This document shows, one piece after another, positions 1 through 8,023 of a DNA stretch of 37,901 bases; positions within the stretch are counted from its first letter, which is position 1; each line of letters begins with the position of its first letter. A program made the translations under genes and the position numbers. This stretch comes from CAUZJO01 sp963580245 (lineage in GTDB: Bacteria; Sumerlaeota; Sumerlaeia; MVZB01). The stretch spans positions 1-37,901 of the forward strand of contig CAUZJO010000023.1 in the NCBI GenBank assembly GCA_963580245.1, written 5' to 3'. Below the pieces are notes generated by a model. It worked only from the letters and a program-made list of their open reading frames with translations, searched no databases and was not told where the DNA came from.

Positions 1-36
1 TCCATGAGGATATTGCAGAGATCCTTCCCATGCCTT

Positions 37-67
37 AAAAAAACCCATTCATCCCCAGCCGGGGATG
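37..67 (-). terminator. Probable Rho-independent terminator of the 99-692 gene
   Basis: Read on the minus strand, a perfect 7-bp stem CATCCCC/GGGGATG (positions 50-67) with a 4-nt loop is followed six bases later by a run of seven T (positions 37-43). It lies about 30 bp beyond the stop codon of the minus-strand gene 99-692, where a terminator is expected. The 6-nt gap between stem and T-run is somewhat long, so efficiency is uncertain. Confidence 0.6.
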
Positions 68-98
68 GTAGCTAACTCGCAAACGGCAATTGTCCAAT

Positions 99-692
99 TC
101 ACGGTGAACCAGTACATTTCACGCATTCGAGATTCAAGTCACGTAGTTTTTCCGCGGCGTTGGCATCTTTCAATAGACCATAGATAGTGCGAAACGAGAT
201 CTCTGCAATCCTCGGCTGTAAACCACGAACTTTAAAGTGGTTCAGATCATGCCACTCTCCTCTCCCCAGAAGGGCTCTTTTAACGGACGCGTAATCCCAC
301 TTCGACTGGTTCGCCAGGATGGGTAAGGCGCGGCCCTCATAATAACAGGCACCTAGAAACAGGTCTTCTGGCGCGAGGCGGGAATAAAATGTGGTACCGG
401 CGAAACGCGGCGGATTCCTAGTTGCAAAGCGCAGATAAACCACGATAGCCCCAAGCGCCGATTCGTCATGTTCAGGAAACCGTTTAAGAAGCTCACGTGC
501 GTCCGAGTTTTCGCCCTTCGCGGCAAGGTGGCCAATGTGTACGACCAGCATCGGTACCGTTCCAGGGTTAACACGAACCAGCCGAGAATGTACACTTCGA
601 AGAAAATCATGGATTTCATCACTAAGGATATGTGGATCGGACTCCGGTAATTGAAGAAGACGCGCAATAGAAGTGCGAACAGGCGTGTCCAC
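99..692 (-). CDS. Hypothetical protein, about 197 aa, no recognised domain
   Basis: I do not recognise a family. The start is a GTG with GGAG eight bases upstream. The product is a soluble mixed alpha/beta protein with no signal peptide or membrane segment. It has a hydrophobic stretch near residues 45-55 (PMLVVHIGHLAA) and a C-terminal ...ECVKC pair of cysteines (two only, not a full zinc site). An apparent terminator follows the stop, and the gene has its own 5' spacer, so it is probably transcribed alone. Composition is less GC-rich than the neighbouring 1052 gene. The protein reads like real coding sequence (balanced composition, no low complexity), but its function is unknown. Confidence 0.6.
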   Translation of the reverse strand: MDTPVRTSIARLLQLPESDPHILSDEIHDFLRSVHSRLVRVNPGTVPMLVVHIGHLAAKGENSDARELLKRFPEHDESALGAIVVYLRFATRNPPRFAGTTFYSRLAPEDLFLGACYYEGRALPILANQSKWDYASVKRALLGRGEWHDLNHFKVRGLQPRIAEISFRTIYGLLKDANAAEKLRDLNLECVKCTGSP

Positions 693-1051
693 GGTCTAAC
701 TCCACTATAACATCGATTATTCCAAGATTTGAGACGTTTTCAAGATAATCATCTTAGAGTCATACATGAGCTGTGGCCAGCCCCAAACCAGTACCCACTG
801 AAATCGGATGCGCGAAGGCCCTCCACCAACGGGCGCAGATCGGTCTTGCGCCTCCCCAGAGGGGAGGCGAATCCAATCTCCCTTCCCTACCCCTCTATCA
901 CATTGGCGCCCTTCGGGGTCGAACATCACTACGGAAATGATTTGCAGTCGCTGGCCCCGGCCAATCATTGCCAGCCATTCACTGACATGGTAAGCTTGGG
1001 ACCAAGTGGGCGGCGTTTGCCCGTTTCCATCATTCACCTAAGGTATGCTCA
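693..1051. repeat. Gene-free spacer with hairpins related to the dispersed repeat family
   Basis: I see no convincing gene here. Positions 850-868 form a perfect hairpin, GCCTCCCC-AGA-GGGGAGGC. Positions 896-922 carry a degenerate copy of the 3' part of the element seen at 13045 and 16794: the linker TATCACATTGG followed by CGCCCTTCGGGGTCGA. The two nearly opposite open frames here look like chance high-GC frames. The 1052 gene's ribosome-binding site (TAAGG) lies at the right end. Confidence 0.5.
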
Positions 1052-2053
1052 ATGAGGTCCTGTTCTGCTTGGCGCGGTTGCTTGGTGGCGTTGGTTATGA
1101 TCGGGTTGCTTTTCGCGCCGGTCGGGCCGCTGCTTGACCGGGCCGCCGCGGCCGAGCCGGGGAAGCCGCAAGTTCCCGGCCCCGACGAATTACTGGGCGA
1201 TCGGCCCGCCAGACGCAAAGAGGTCCATCCCCTGCTGCTTGACCCGCTCGCGGGTCGGCCCGACCTCGATTACCTGCGCCAGCGCCGCCGTTGGCTGGCC
1301 CGTCGGCCTGCGGACCTGGCGGCGTTTGAGGAGGTCGCGCGCGATTTCGAGGAGCGCGGCGCCTTTTTCCCGGCCATCGAGATCCTGTGGTTCGCCGAAA
1401 AGATCGCCCAGGAACCCGAACGCCGCCGCCGCTGCCTCGATTGGATGGAACGGTTGAATAAGCGGGCCGCCGAGATCGAGGCGCGGGTGGAGACGGCCAT
1501 GCAACTGTGGGGGGCGGGGCGCCAGCACGATGGCCTGGACCAACTCAAAGCCATTATCAAACAATTCCCCTTTTGCGAGAAAGCGCACTTCCGGATGGGC
1601 ATGCTCTATATCGGGATGTATCGCGAGAACAAGATGCTGGCGGAGAAGGGTAGCCCGCCCGAAATCCGGGCGAGCCTCTTCGGAGTCTGTTACCCGCACT
1701 TCGTTTACACCACCGTGATTGACCCGCTCTATTTCGACGCCTATAAACAGCTTTCGCGACTGCGCGAGCTGATGACCGACGATCATGAGTTTCTCAAACA
1801 GTCGCAGTTCCTGACCGAACGGGCGGCGGATTTTCAAACCCTGCTGGGCCCGCATCTGATGAAGCTTGACGAAGGCGACCGCTCGCCACGGACGCTGCTC
1901 GCGGCGGGTGAGGGGTTCGAGGCGATCGAGCTTTACGCCTACGCCGTCCTGGCCTACCAATCGGCTCTGGCCCAGCCCGATGCGGATGAGGAACTCAAGA
2001 CGCGGCTGCGGAGGGCGATCGAGGTCGTCCGGGCGAAGCATCTGAACGAATGA
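1052..2053 (+). CDS. Secreted helical-repeat (TPR-like) protein, unknown function
   Basis: The ATG has TAAGG eight bases upstream. Residues 1-34 form a signal peptide: basic Met-Arg start, hydrophobic LVALVMIGLLFAPVG, then a small-residue AAAA cleavage region. The mature protein is Arg/Ala/Leu-rich and almost entirely helical, with TPR-like pairs around residues 90-125 (AFEEVARDFEERGAFFPAIE), 145-180 and 285-325 (EAIELYAYAVLAYQSALAQP). No catalytic motif is visible. A periplasmic scaffold or repeat protein is a reasonable guess. The next gene starts 30 bp downstream in the same direction, so the two may be co-transcribed. Confidence 0.75.
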   Translation: MRSCSAWRGCLVALVMIGLLFAPVGPLLDRAAAAEPGKPQVPGPDELLGDRPARRKEVHPLLLDPLAGRPDLDYLRQRRRWLARRPADLAAFEEVARDFEERGAFFPAIEILWFAEKIAQEPERRRRCLDWMERLNKRAAEIEARVETAMQLWGAGRQHDGLDQLKAIIKQFPFCEKAHFRMGMLYIGMYRENKMLAEKGSPPEIRASLFGVCYPHFVYTTVIDPLYFDAYKQLSRLRELMTDDHEFLKQSQFLTERAADFQTLLGPHLMKLDEGDRSPRTLLAAGEGFEAIELYAYAVLAYQSALAQPDADEELKTRLRRAIEVVRAKHLNE

Positions 2054-2083
2054 TGAACGATAAACCAAGGCAAGGGTCGCTGG

Positions 2084-2521
2084 ATGACAAGATTCCCCCA
2101 AGGCGCGCCGGACGCCGGCGTCTCGCCGTTCGCCACCGAGTTTGCCGAGGCGATGCGCGCCGACGGGTTCGCGCTGGATTTTTCGATGGAGTCGTTGGAG
2201 CGCGTCATCGACCAGATACTCGTATCTCCGGACGTTAACTTGGATCAGAGTCCCCAGAGTTGGCGAACCGAAGCCGGGCTGGAGGCTTACGTCGGCGAGA
2301 CATTGGCCCGGCTCCATGATGGAATCTGGAAAGGCCAATTCTCGCAAGAAAACCCCGGCGTGAACTTTTACACGTCCTATGTCGAGTTCGGCCAATACCG
2401 CTACTACCCGTCCCACTTTCTCGCCTACCGCATCTCGAACGGCCCAGGCGAGGGCACGTTCGCCGAGCACCTCAAGCGTAAGCTGCCCGAGATTGTCGGG
2501 CGTCGGCCGAATGAGACGTGA
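2084..2521 (+). CDS. Small soluble hypothetical protein, 145 aa
   Basis: The ATG is preceded by AAGGG at seven bases. The product is acidic and soluble, with no signal or membrane segment. It has a predicted helical N-terminal half (FATEFAEAMRADGF; MESLERVIDQIL) and an aromatic patch, NFYTSYVEFGQYRYYPSHF, near residues 93-112. I do not recognise the family. It sits 30 bp after the 1052 gene on the same strand. The frame ends just before a spacer that holds the probable promoter of the ABC transporter genes. Confidence 0.65.
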   Translation: MTRFPQGAPDAGVSPFATEFAEAMRADGFALDFSMESLERVIDQILVSPDVNLDQSPQSWRTEAGLEAYVGETLARLHDGIWKGQFSQENPGVNFYTSYVEFGQYRYYPSHFLAYRISNGPGEGTFAEHLKRKLPEIVGRRPNET

Positions 2522-2612
2522 TCTACCTTCTCACGAGATTCAACACTTTGGAGATGGAACCATGCAACTCAGTTCAGATGCACCCGGTTGGACAAAGCCC
2601 TCAGGCGACCGA

Positions 2613-2641
2613 TTGACAAGGGAATTATATGCTCGTAGGAT
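2613..2641 (+). promoter_or_regulatory. Candidate sigma70-type promoter for the ABC transporter genes
   Basis: TTGACA (2613-2618, perfect -35) is separated by exactly 17 bp from TAGGAT (2636-2641, 4 of 6 matches to TATAAT). It lies about 65 bp upstream of the ATPase start. A 42-codon open frame (2562-2690) with a reasonable GGAG site overlaps it. I favour the promoter reading because the frame has no recognisable content. I saw no riboswitch-like conserved box in the 184-bp spacer. Confidence 0.5.
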
Positions 2642-2705
2642 GTTTTACGATCGCCTAGGGCAAGGCGAATCCAAGTTGAATATCTCCTGAACACGTCCTT
2701 CCTGA

Positions 2706-3506
2706 TTGTCATCCGATCCAACCAGCGCAAACGTCTCATTCGTCCGGGCCGAAGGCCTGCAGGTTGTTTTTCGGCCATCGATTCAGGCCCTCGAGGCCGT
2801 GGACCTGAGGATCGACAAGGGTGAATTCGTCGCGATCGTCGGGCCTTCGGGTTGCGGGAAATCGACGTTGCTGCGGGTGCTGGCGGGGTTGGTCGGTCCG
2901 ACGGCGGGCAGGATCGAGATCGCGGGCCTCAGCCCCGCCGAGGCGCGGCGCAAGCTCCATGAAGTCGCGTTCGTCTTTCAACACCCCACGCTCCTCCCCT
3001 GGCGAACCGTGTGGGGCAACGTCGCGCTTCCGTTGGAGCTCGGTCGCGGTTCGCCATCGCAAGCGGCCCCGGTTGCGCCCGAGAGAATGGCGGAGGTCAT
3101 CAAGCTTGTCGGGCTGTCGGAGTTTGCGCGGGCGTACCCGCATCAACTCTCGGGCGGGATGCAGATGCGCGTCTCGCTGGCCCGCGCCCTGGTCACGCGC
3201 CCCGATCTGTTGCTGATGGATGAACCGTTCGGCGCCCTCGACGACTTGACGCGCAATGGACTGAACGAGGAACTGCTCAACCTGTGGTCGCGGGACCGCT
3301 GGACCGGGTTGTTCGTGACGCACAACGTCGGCGAAGCGGTCTTTCTCAGTCGGCGCGTGTTGGTGTTGAGCCGCCGTCCCGGACGCATCGTGGCCGAAGT
3401 TGAGATCCCCTTCGCATACCCTCGCGTGCCCGAGCTGCGCGCGTGGCCCGAATTCGCCCGCCTGACAGGCCAAATCGCCGCGCGACTGGCGGAGGCGGCG
3501 TCATGA
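2706..3506 (+). CDS. NitT/TauT-family ABC transporter, ATP-binding protein
   Basis: This is the ATPase of a nitrate/sulfonate/taurine/pyrimidine-type importer. Walker A is GPSGCGKST (residues 46-54), followed by the Q-loop Q92, the signature LSGGMQMR (148-155), Walker B LLLMDEPF (168-175), D-loop GALDD and H-switch His206. FQHPTLLPWRTVWGNV is characteristic of the SsuB/TauB/ThiZ group. The length of 266 aa is normal. An in-frame TGA lies directly before the only plausible start, a TTG at 2706, which lacks a clear Shine-Dalgarno. The stop overlaps the permease start (ATGA), so the two are translationally coupled. Substrate cannot be read from the ATPase; the THI5-like binding protein at 6862 points to a pyrimidine or other small heterocycle, by inference. 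Confidence 0.9.
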   Translation: MSSDPTSANVSFVRAEGLQVVFRPSIQALEAVDLRIDKGEFVAIVGPSGCGKSTLLRVLAGLVGPTAGRIEIAGLSPAEARRKLHEVAFVFQHPTLLPWRTVWGNVALPLELGRGSPSQAAPVAPERMAEVIKLVGLSEFARAYPHQLSGGMQMRVSLARALVTRPDLLLMDEPFGALDDLTRNGLNEELLNLWSRDRWTGLFVTHNVGEAVFLSRRVLVLSRRPGRIVAEVEIPFAYPRVPELRAWPEFARLTGQIAARLAEAAS

Positions 3507-4300
3507 AGAAGCTGGCCTCGCGCCTCGCGCGCACCGTCGCGCCTCCGCTCGTGGTGTTCGTGGTGTTCGTCCTAGCGTGGCATGGGCTGACGGTCTGGCT
3601 GGAAACGCCGAAATACCTCGTGCCGGGGCCTTGGCTGGTCATGGAAGCGGCCCTCGACCACGCGCGCGAGCTGCTCGGTGCCATCGGCCTGACTGCTGCG
3701 GCGGCGGTTTGCGGATTGCTCGCCAGTTTTATCGCCGGTTCGTTGATCGCGTTCGTTTTCTCACAATCGGCGATGATCCAGCGCAGTTTTTATCCTTACG
3801 CCATCTTCCTCCAAACCGTGCCGATCGTGGCCATCGCGCCCCTGATCATCCTGTGGTTCGACACCGGGTTCCAGAGCGTTGTATTGGTGTCATTCATCAT
3901 CAGCCTCTTTCCGATCATCACCAACGGGACCGCCGGCTTGACCGACGTGGACCGCAATCTGATCGAGTTGTTCGAGATCAACAACGCGACGCGACGCCAG
4001 GTGCTGCTCAAGCTACGCATCCCGAACGCCGTGCCTTACATGGTGACGGGGGCGAAGATCTCGAGCGGCTTGTCGGTGATTGGCGCGATTGTCGGGGAGT
4101 TCTTCGCCGGCTACCAGGTCAGCCGGTTCGGATTGGGATACGTGATCATTCTGACCAAGGGCACCCTGGATACGGCCTATCTGTTCGCCGCGATTTTCGC
4201 TTCAACGCTGCTCGGTTTGGTGATCTTCGGCGCGGTCAGCCTGATCGGCAACGCGATCACGTCGCGCTGGCGGGGCATTGGGGATGGTTCGGGCCATTAA
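3503..4300 (+). CDS. NitT/TauT-family ABC transporter, permease protein
   Basis: This is an inner-membrane permease of the BPD_transp_1 superfamily, 265 aa. I chose the ATG at 3503 because it overlaps the ATPase stop in ATGA and has GGAGG upstream; an in-frame start 60 bp earlier would sit inside the ATPase gene. There are about six membrane segments, the first at residues 14-30 (VVFVVFVLAWHGLTVW). The EAA loop lies near residues 155-180 (LIELFEINNATRRQVLLKLRIPNA), followed by SSGLSVIGAIVGEF, as in SsuC/ThiX proteins. The stop codon overlaps, by three of four bases, the stop of the convergent 4297-6657 gene. Confidence 0.92.
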   Translation: MKKLASRLARTVAPPLVVFVVFVLAWHGLTVWLETPKYLVPGPWLVMEAALDHARELLGAIGLTAAAAVCGLLASFIAGSLIAFVFSQSAMIQRSFYPYAIFLQTVPIVAIAPLIILWFDTGFQSVVLVSFIISLFPIITNGTAGLTDVDRNLIELFEINNATRRQVLLKLRIPNAVPYMVTGAKISSGLSVIGAIVGEFFAGYQVSRFGLGYVIILTKGTLDTAYLFAAIFASTLLGLVIFGAVSLIGNAITSRWRGIGDGSGH

Positions 4301-6657
4301 CCTTCGGTGGACGAGATCGTGTAATAGCGGTCGATCTCGGGGTTCTCGAGTTTCTTGACGGCGCCGCCGAGCCAGCGCACCTCGATCGAATCAATTTTGT
4401 CGTGATCGCCCAGGCCGAAGTGTTTGAGCAGGGCGTGCTGCGACTTGAAGGAGTCGCCGGTGACAAAGCGGGCCTTTTGGGTTCCGCCGGGGTAGGTGAC
4501 GGTCACCGTGGCTCCCATCGGCGAATTGCCGGGTTCCTCTTGCAGCCGCACGCCCACCCAGTGCTTGGCCTCGGGATTGACGTTGCTCAAGAAATACAGG
4601 TTTCCCTTTTTCTGGTCCCAACGGCGACCCATGAAGAGCAGGTCGGGCCGGCCGTCCAGATCGAAGTCGTCGCTTATCACGTTGCGCGAGTCATAAACAT
4701 GGCCGGCGCCGAGTAGATACGCCACGTTAATGAAATGCTCGCCCCCTTCATTCAAAAACAGGTGATTGGTCTCGTAAGGGTTCCATGAGACGCCTTCCTT
4801 CCTCACGGCCATGTAATTCTTTGCGAAAAACTCACCAAGGGCCGGGTCATCCAAGGAGCACCCGGCATAGATATCGTGCGTCCAAAACGTGGTGCAGTAA
4901 TCCTTGGCCGATTGATTGCTGTTGTGACCATTGGCGATGTAGATGTCGAGGTCGCCGTCGTTATCAAAGTCGAACGACGTCGAACCCCACGACCAGCCGG
5001 TGCGGGCGACCTGGTCGTTGAACGCGGGTTGCTCGAAGACACCCTTGCGGTCCGCGCCGCAGTACATCCGGTTGCCGTAACCCATCCGTCGGCGCATCTG
5101 TTGGTATTCGGGAAACTCGGCGCGGCCAACGTTCATATAGTCCAGTCGGCGCGCCGTCGTCGAACTCATGCCGATCACGTAGAAATCGAGTTTTCCATCG
5201 AGGTTATAATCCCCATACGTGTGGGACATCCCAAAGTTCGAAACCTCGCCGACGACTTGGGCCGTCACGTCTGAAAAGTGGCCGGCGCCATCGTTATAGT
5301 GAACATCGATCCCGGCGAAATCGCTCACAACGAGAAGATCAAGATCGCCGTCCTCATCCAAATCCGCGAAGGAACTGCCGAAGGACCGCCGGTGCCGTTT
5401 CCCCGCGAGGCCGGCCGGTTCGGTGGCGTCGATAAACTCGCCGTTGCCTTGGTTGACGAGCAAGTATCCCGGGAATCCGTCGTTGGCGTCGTAATAAGGG
5501 GTCGGCATCTGGCCGCCGATATAAGGGTCCTTGTATTGCGCGACCCACAGGTCCACGTCGCCGTCGGCGTCGATATCGCCCGTGGCAAACGCGATGGCCT
5601 CATTGAGCTGGGCGTCTTCGCCCAGGACCGTCTTGGGATAGTCCGGAAAACGGCCTTGCTCATTGCCCTCGAACAGGAGCAGGGCGCCGCGCGTACCCTT
5701 CCTGGCTCCCATGAAATCGGCGATGCCGTCCCCCGTGAAATCGGCGAAGACGCCCGCCTTGATGCTGCCCATCGGATAGTCCAGGAATACGTCCTTCTCA
5801 AAGACCTGCGACGGTCGGTTCCAGTAGAGGTAATTGCCCTGCGGGATGATGACCTCCGACCTGCCGTCCCGATTCAGATCGTAGGTCAGGATGAATCCGC
5901 TGCCGGGGAAGGATTCGACCATGACTTCGCGAAAAATGGGGGGGCCGTTCCTTCCCGTAAAAGTCAGGTCGGTTACGTCGATTCGAGCGGGAATGGTGTT
6001 CCCATTGGGGTCTTGATTCTCGGACCACTCAACACGCAGGCTGCCCCTGACGATGAACCTCTGCATGCGTGACGGCTTCTGCACGTGCATCGTGATCGAA
6101 ACCGTCGAACGCGCCTGCCCGTCCGCATCCCGGCCGAACTCGCCGTGGTGCCATTCGGTATGATCGATGACATAGCCCATGCCCTCGATGCGAGTGAGGA
6201 ACTGATCGAAATCAGCCATCGTGAGGGTCCGTCTCTCGCCCTCGAAAAGCATGGTGCCGATGCCCATCTCGTGCGATTCGGTCCCTGAGCGGCTGGGAAG
6301 CGTAAGTTGGTCGAACTTGAAATCGCGGAAGACCGAATACTTGTTCTCCGCCGCCCGCAGGTCGTCCCACAGCTTGACGAACGACTCTTCATAACGCTGG
6401 GCGAGCACCTCCATTGACCAAACCGTTTCATCCAAGGCCCGGCGTTCTTGTTTAACTTCTTCAACTCCCTGCTCGACCGTCGGCGATGGGCTCGAACCTT
6501 CCCGTTTGACCACGGGAGAGTCTTCAACGAGTTCATCCACCGTCCCGGCCCCCGTCGCTGCGGCAAGCCAAACGGCCATGCAAACGAACCAACCCATCGC
6601 GTGTCCAAGGCGACGCGGGCGCGGGCCGTCACGGAACATGGGAGCAACCTTCATCAT
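4297..6657 (-). CDS. Secreted FG-GAP/VCBS repeat protein with C-terminal ASPIC/UnbV domain
   Basis: This 786-aa exported protein has a hydrophobic N-terminal signal (MGWFVCMAVWLAAATGAG, residues 21-38), a helical region to about 120, a beta-rich region, then seven calcium-binding DxDxDGxxD loops. The loops begin near residues 260, 306, 361, 432, 483, 563 and 664 (for example DIDADGDVD, DFDNDGDLD). They form a beta-propeller of the integrin-alpha/CRTAC type. Residues 698-780 match the ASPIC/UnbV domain (GDSFKSQHALLKHFGLG, IEVRWLGG). Such proteins are common surface or secreted proteins in Planctomycetes, Acidobacteria and relatives; the function is usually unknown, with adhesion or binding suggested. 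A second Met at residue 7 (6639), with AAGG upstream, is an equally good start. It is convergent with the permease and divergent from the binding-protein gene. Confidence 0.9.
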   Translation of the reverse strand: MMKVAPMFRDGPRPRRLGHAMGWFVCMAVWLAAATGAGTVDELVEDSPVVKREGSSPSPTVEQGVEEVKQERRALDETVWSMEVLAQRYEESFVKLWDDLRAAENKYSVFRDFKFDQLTLPSRSGTESHEMGIGTMLFEGERRTLTMADFDQFLTRIEGMGYVIDHTEWHHGEFGRDADGQARSTVSITMHVQKPSRMQRFIVRGSLRVEWSENQDPNGNTIPARIDVTDLTFTGRNGPPIFREVMVESFPGSGFILTYDLNRDGRSEVIIPQGNYLYWNRPSQVFEKDVFLDYPMGSIKAGVFADFTGDGIADFMGARKGTRGALLLFEGNEQGRFPDYPKTVLGEDAQLNEAIAFATGDIDADGDVDLWVAQYKDPYIGGQMPTPYYDANDGFPGYLLVNQGNGEFIDATEPAGLAGKRHRRSFGSSFADLDEDGDLDLLVVSDFAGIDVHYNDGAGHFSDVTAQVVGEVSNFGMSHTYGDYNLDGKLDFYVIGMSSTTARRLDYMNVGRAEFPEYQQMRRRMGYGNRMYCGADRKGVFEQPAFNDQVARTGWSWGSTSFDFDNDGDLDIYIANGHNSNQSAKDYCTTFWTHDIYAGCSLDDPALGEFFAKNYMAVRKEGVSWNPYETNHLFLNEGGEHFINVAYLLGAGHVYDSRNVISDDFDLDGRPDLLFMGRRWDQKKGNLYFLSNVNPEAKHWVGVRLQEEPGNSPMGATVTVTYPGGTQKARFVTGDSFKSQHALLKHFGLGDHDKIDSIEVRWLGGAVKKLENPEIDRYYTISSTEG

Positions 6658-6739
6658 TCTTTTCGATTCGCTTGTAATCCAGTTCTCCGTTATCAGTTGT
6701 TTGATAAGGCAAACCTTTACGCGGCTATCACAACATATA

Positions 6740-6769
6740 ACTATCTTCCGCGCGGCCTAAAATTGTCAA
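6740..6769 (-). promoter_or_regulatory. Candidate promoter of the FG-GAP/UnbV gene
   Basis: On the minus strand, TTGACA (6764-6769) is followed after 18 bp by GATAGT (6740-6745, 4 of 6 matches to TATAAT). This would give a leader of about 75 nt before the ATG at 6657. The divergent 204-bp spacer is clearly more AT-rich than the flanking genes, as expected for a promoter region. Confidence 0.4.
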
Positions 6770-6847
6770 GCATTTTCCCCACCGATCTGCTATTGACGGT
6801 CGTGTACGTTTGTTGGCGAACAACGACAACGAAGAGGATACCCTATT

Positions 6848-6865
6848 ATGGCATCATTTGAATGA
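6848..6865 (+). other. Five-codon mini-ORF overlapping the start of the binding-protein gene
   Basis: ATG GCA TCA TTT GAA TGA encodes MASFE. Its stop overlaps the ATG of the next gene in the arrangement ATGA. The only Shine-Dalgarno-like sequence nearby (GAGG at 6834-6837) is placed for this mini-ORF. The binding-protein ATG itself has no good site. The arrangement suggests translational coupling through a leader peptide, but a chance frame is possible. Confidence 0.3.
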
Positions 6866-7860
6866 GACCGCGCCTGATCTATCTATGGACGATTCTCTTG
6901 GTCGGCTGCGGAGATTCGCCGCGTGATTCTCTTGAACCGCAACAGGAAGACGCGGCCGGCGCGCCGGCCGATGTCAGGTTGGCCCTTAACTGGTTCCCCG
7001 AAGCCGAGCACGGCGGCTACTACGCGGCCCAGGTCGCGGAGGACTACGGCGCCGAGGGGCTGAACGTCGAGATTCTGTCGGGCGGGCCTGGCGTATCGCC
7101 CGTCCCTCGCGTCGCGGCGGGCAAGGTCAATTTCGGCGTTTGTAATGCGGACGACTTGCTGCTCGCCCGCGCCCAGGAAGCGCCGGTCGTGGCCCTGATG
7201 GCGCCCATCCAGAACAGTCCGCGTTGCATCATGGTCCACGCCGGGTCAGGCATCGAAAGCCTCATGGACCTGCGCGACCTTACGCTGGCGATGAATGCCG
7301 GCAAGGCCTTCGCCGCCTACCTGCGTCTGCACGCGCCCTTGGACGGGGTCAAAATCGTCCCCTACCCCGGCACGGTGGCCCAATTCCTGCTCGACCAGAA
7401 CTACGCGCAACAGGCCTACGCGTTCAGCGAGCCGTTCGTCGCCAAAAGGGAAGGTGGCGACCCGCGCGTGTTAATGCTCCGGGAGATCGGGTTCAATCCT
7501 TACACCAGCGTGTTGATCACGAACGAGCGGTTGCTCCGCGAAAAGCCCGAGCAAGTCGGGGCGATGGTCCGCGCATCGGTCCGGGGCTGGCGCGCCTACT
7601 TGTCCGCGCCGGGTCCCGCCGACGAACTGATCCACCGCTTCAACCCACGCATGAGTTTGGAGATACTGTGTTTTGGCGCCGAGATTATAAAGGAACTGTC
7701 GTTGACCGAATCAACGACGCAACAGGGCGTCGGCCACATGTCGTGCGACAGGTGGGCCACGCTGCTGGGGCAATTGGAAGAATTAGGACTCATCGAGCCC
7801 GGCAGCGTCAATGTGGAAGAAGCGTTCACGAGCGAATTCTTGGCGTCGCAGGAAATGTAA
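6862..7860 (+). CDS. NMT1/THI5-like ABC transporter substrate-binding lipoprotein
   Basis: The 332-aa protein has a short lipoprotein signal ending in LVGC, with the lipidated Cys at residue 16. LALNWFPEAEHGGYYAAQ followed by EGLNVEILSGGPG is the N-terminal signature of NMT1/THI5-like binding proteins (ThiY, RibY and related). GKVNFGVCNADDLLLARAQ, typical of the second strand-helix unit, follows. It is likely the periplasmic partner of the ATPase and permease at 2706-4300, which lack a binding protein next to them. The 4297-6657 gene separates them, so the pairing is inferred from family logic. The ligand is not determined; pyrimidine precursors, riboflavin or another heterocycle are all possible. 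Translation may be coupled to the mini-ORF just upstream. Confidence 0.85.
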   Translation: MRPRLIYLWTILLVGCGDSPRDSLEPQQEDAAGAPADVRLALNWFPEAEHGGYYAAQVAEDYGAEGLNVEILSGGPGVSPVPRVAAGKVNFGVCNADDLLLARAQEAPVVALMAPIQNSPRCIMVHAGSGIESLMDLRDLTLAMNAGKAFAAYLRLHAPLDGVKIVPYPGTVAQFLLDQNYAQQAYAFSEPFVAKREGGDPRVLMLREIGFNPYTSVLITNERLLREKPEQVGAMVRASVRGWRAYLSAPGPADELIHRFNPRMSLEILCFGAEIIKELSLTESTTQQGVGHMSCDRWATLLGQLEELGLIEPGSVNVEEAFTSEFLASQEM

Positions 7861-7892
7861 TGAGCTTGAGGGAATCTCTAAAAATCCGGTTT

Positions 7893-7987
7893 GCAGTCGT
7901 CCCTACGGGACTCCAATTCGTTATCTGTTTGATTTCCCGCCACTTGCGTGGAGGGCTGAAAGCAATCGTCCCTGCCGGGACTGAATT
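7893..7987. repeat. Intergenic hairpin cluster with a duplicated GTCCC/GGGAC stem
   Basis: Two hairpins, GTCCC-TAC-GGGAC (7899-7911) and GTCCC-TGCC-GGGAC (7968-7981), flank a CCAC-TTGC-GTGG hairpin (7940-7951). The outer hairpins share the context TCGTCCCT...GGGACT followed by AATT, so they are diverged direct repeats about 69 bp apart. It lies between convergent genes (7860 and 8024). No T-run follows, so it is not a standard terminator. Confidence 0.55.
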
Positions 7988-8023
7988 TCTAGAGGCGCCT
8001 TTGAATTTAGAATCCAATACTGA

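Noticed and set aside
1190..2470. Long minus-strand open frame opposite the 1052 and 2084 genes
   Set aside because: Composition is Arg/Leu/Gly-rich with no motif. The plus-strand genes have good ribosome sites and a signal peptide.
2562..2690. 42-codon open frame with GGAG before the ABC ATPase
   Set aside because: It overlaps a good promoter (2613-2641) and has no recognisable content; a chance frame is more likely.
2522..2705. Possible thiamine-type riboswitch before the importer genes (also checked 6658-6861)
   Set aside because: I found no conserved thi-box-like sequence or suitable stems in either leader.
7893..7987. Hairpins as a possible CRISPR array
   Set aside because: Only two related units with differing loops and no regular spacers; no cas gene nearby.
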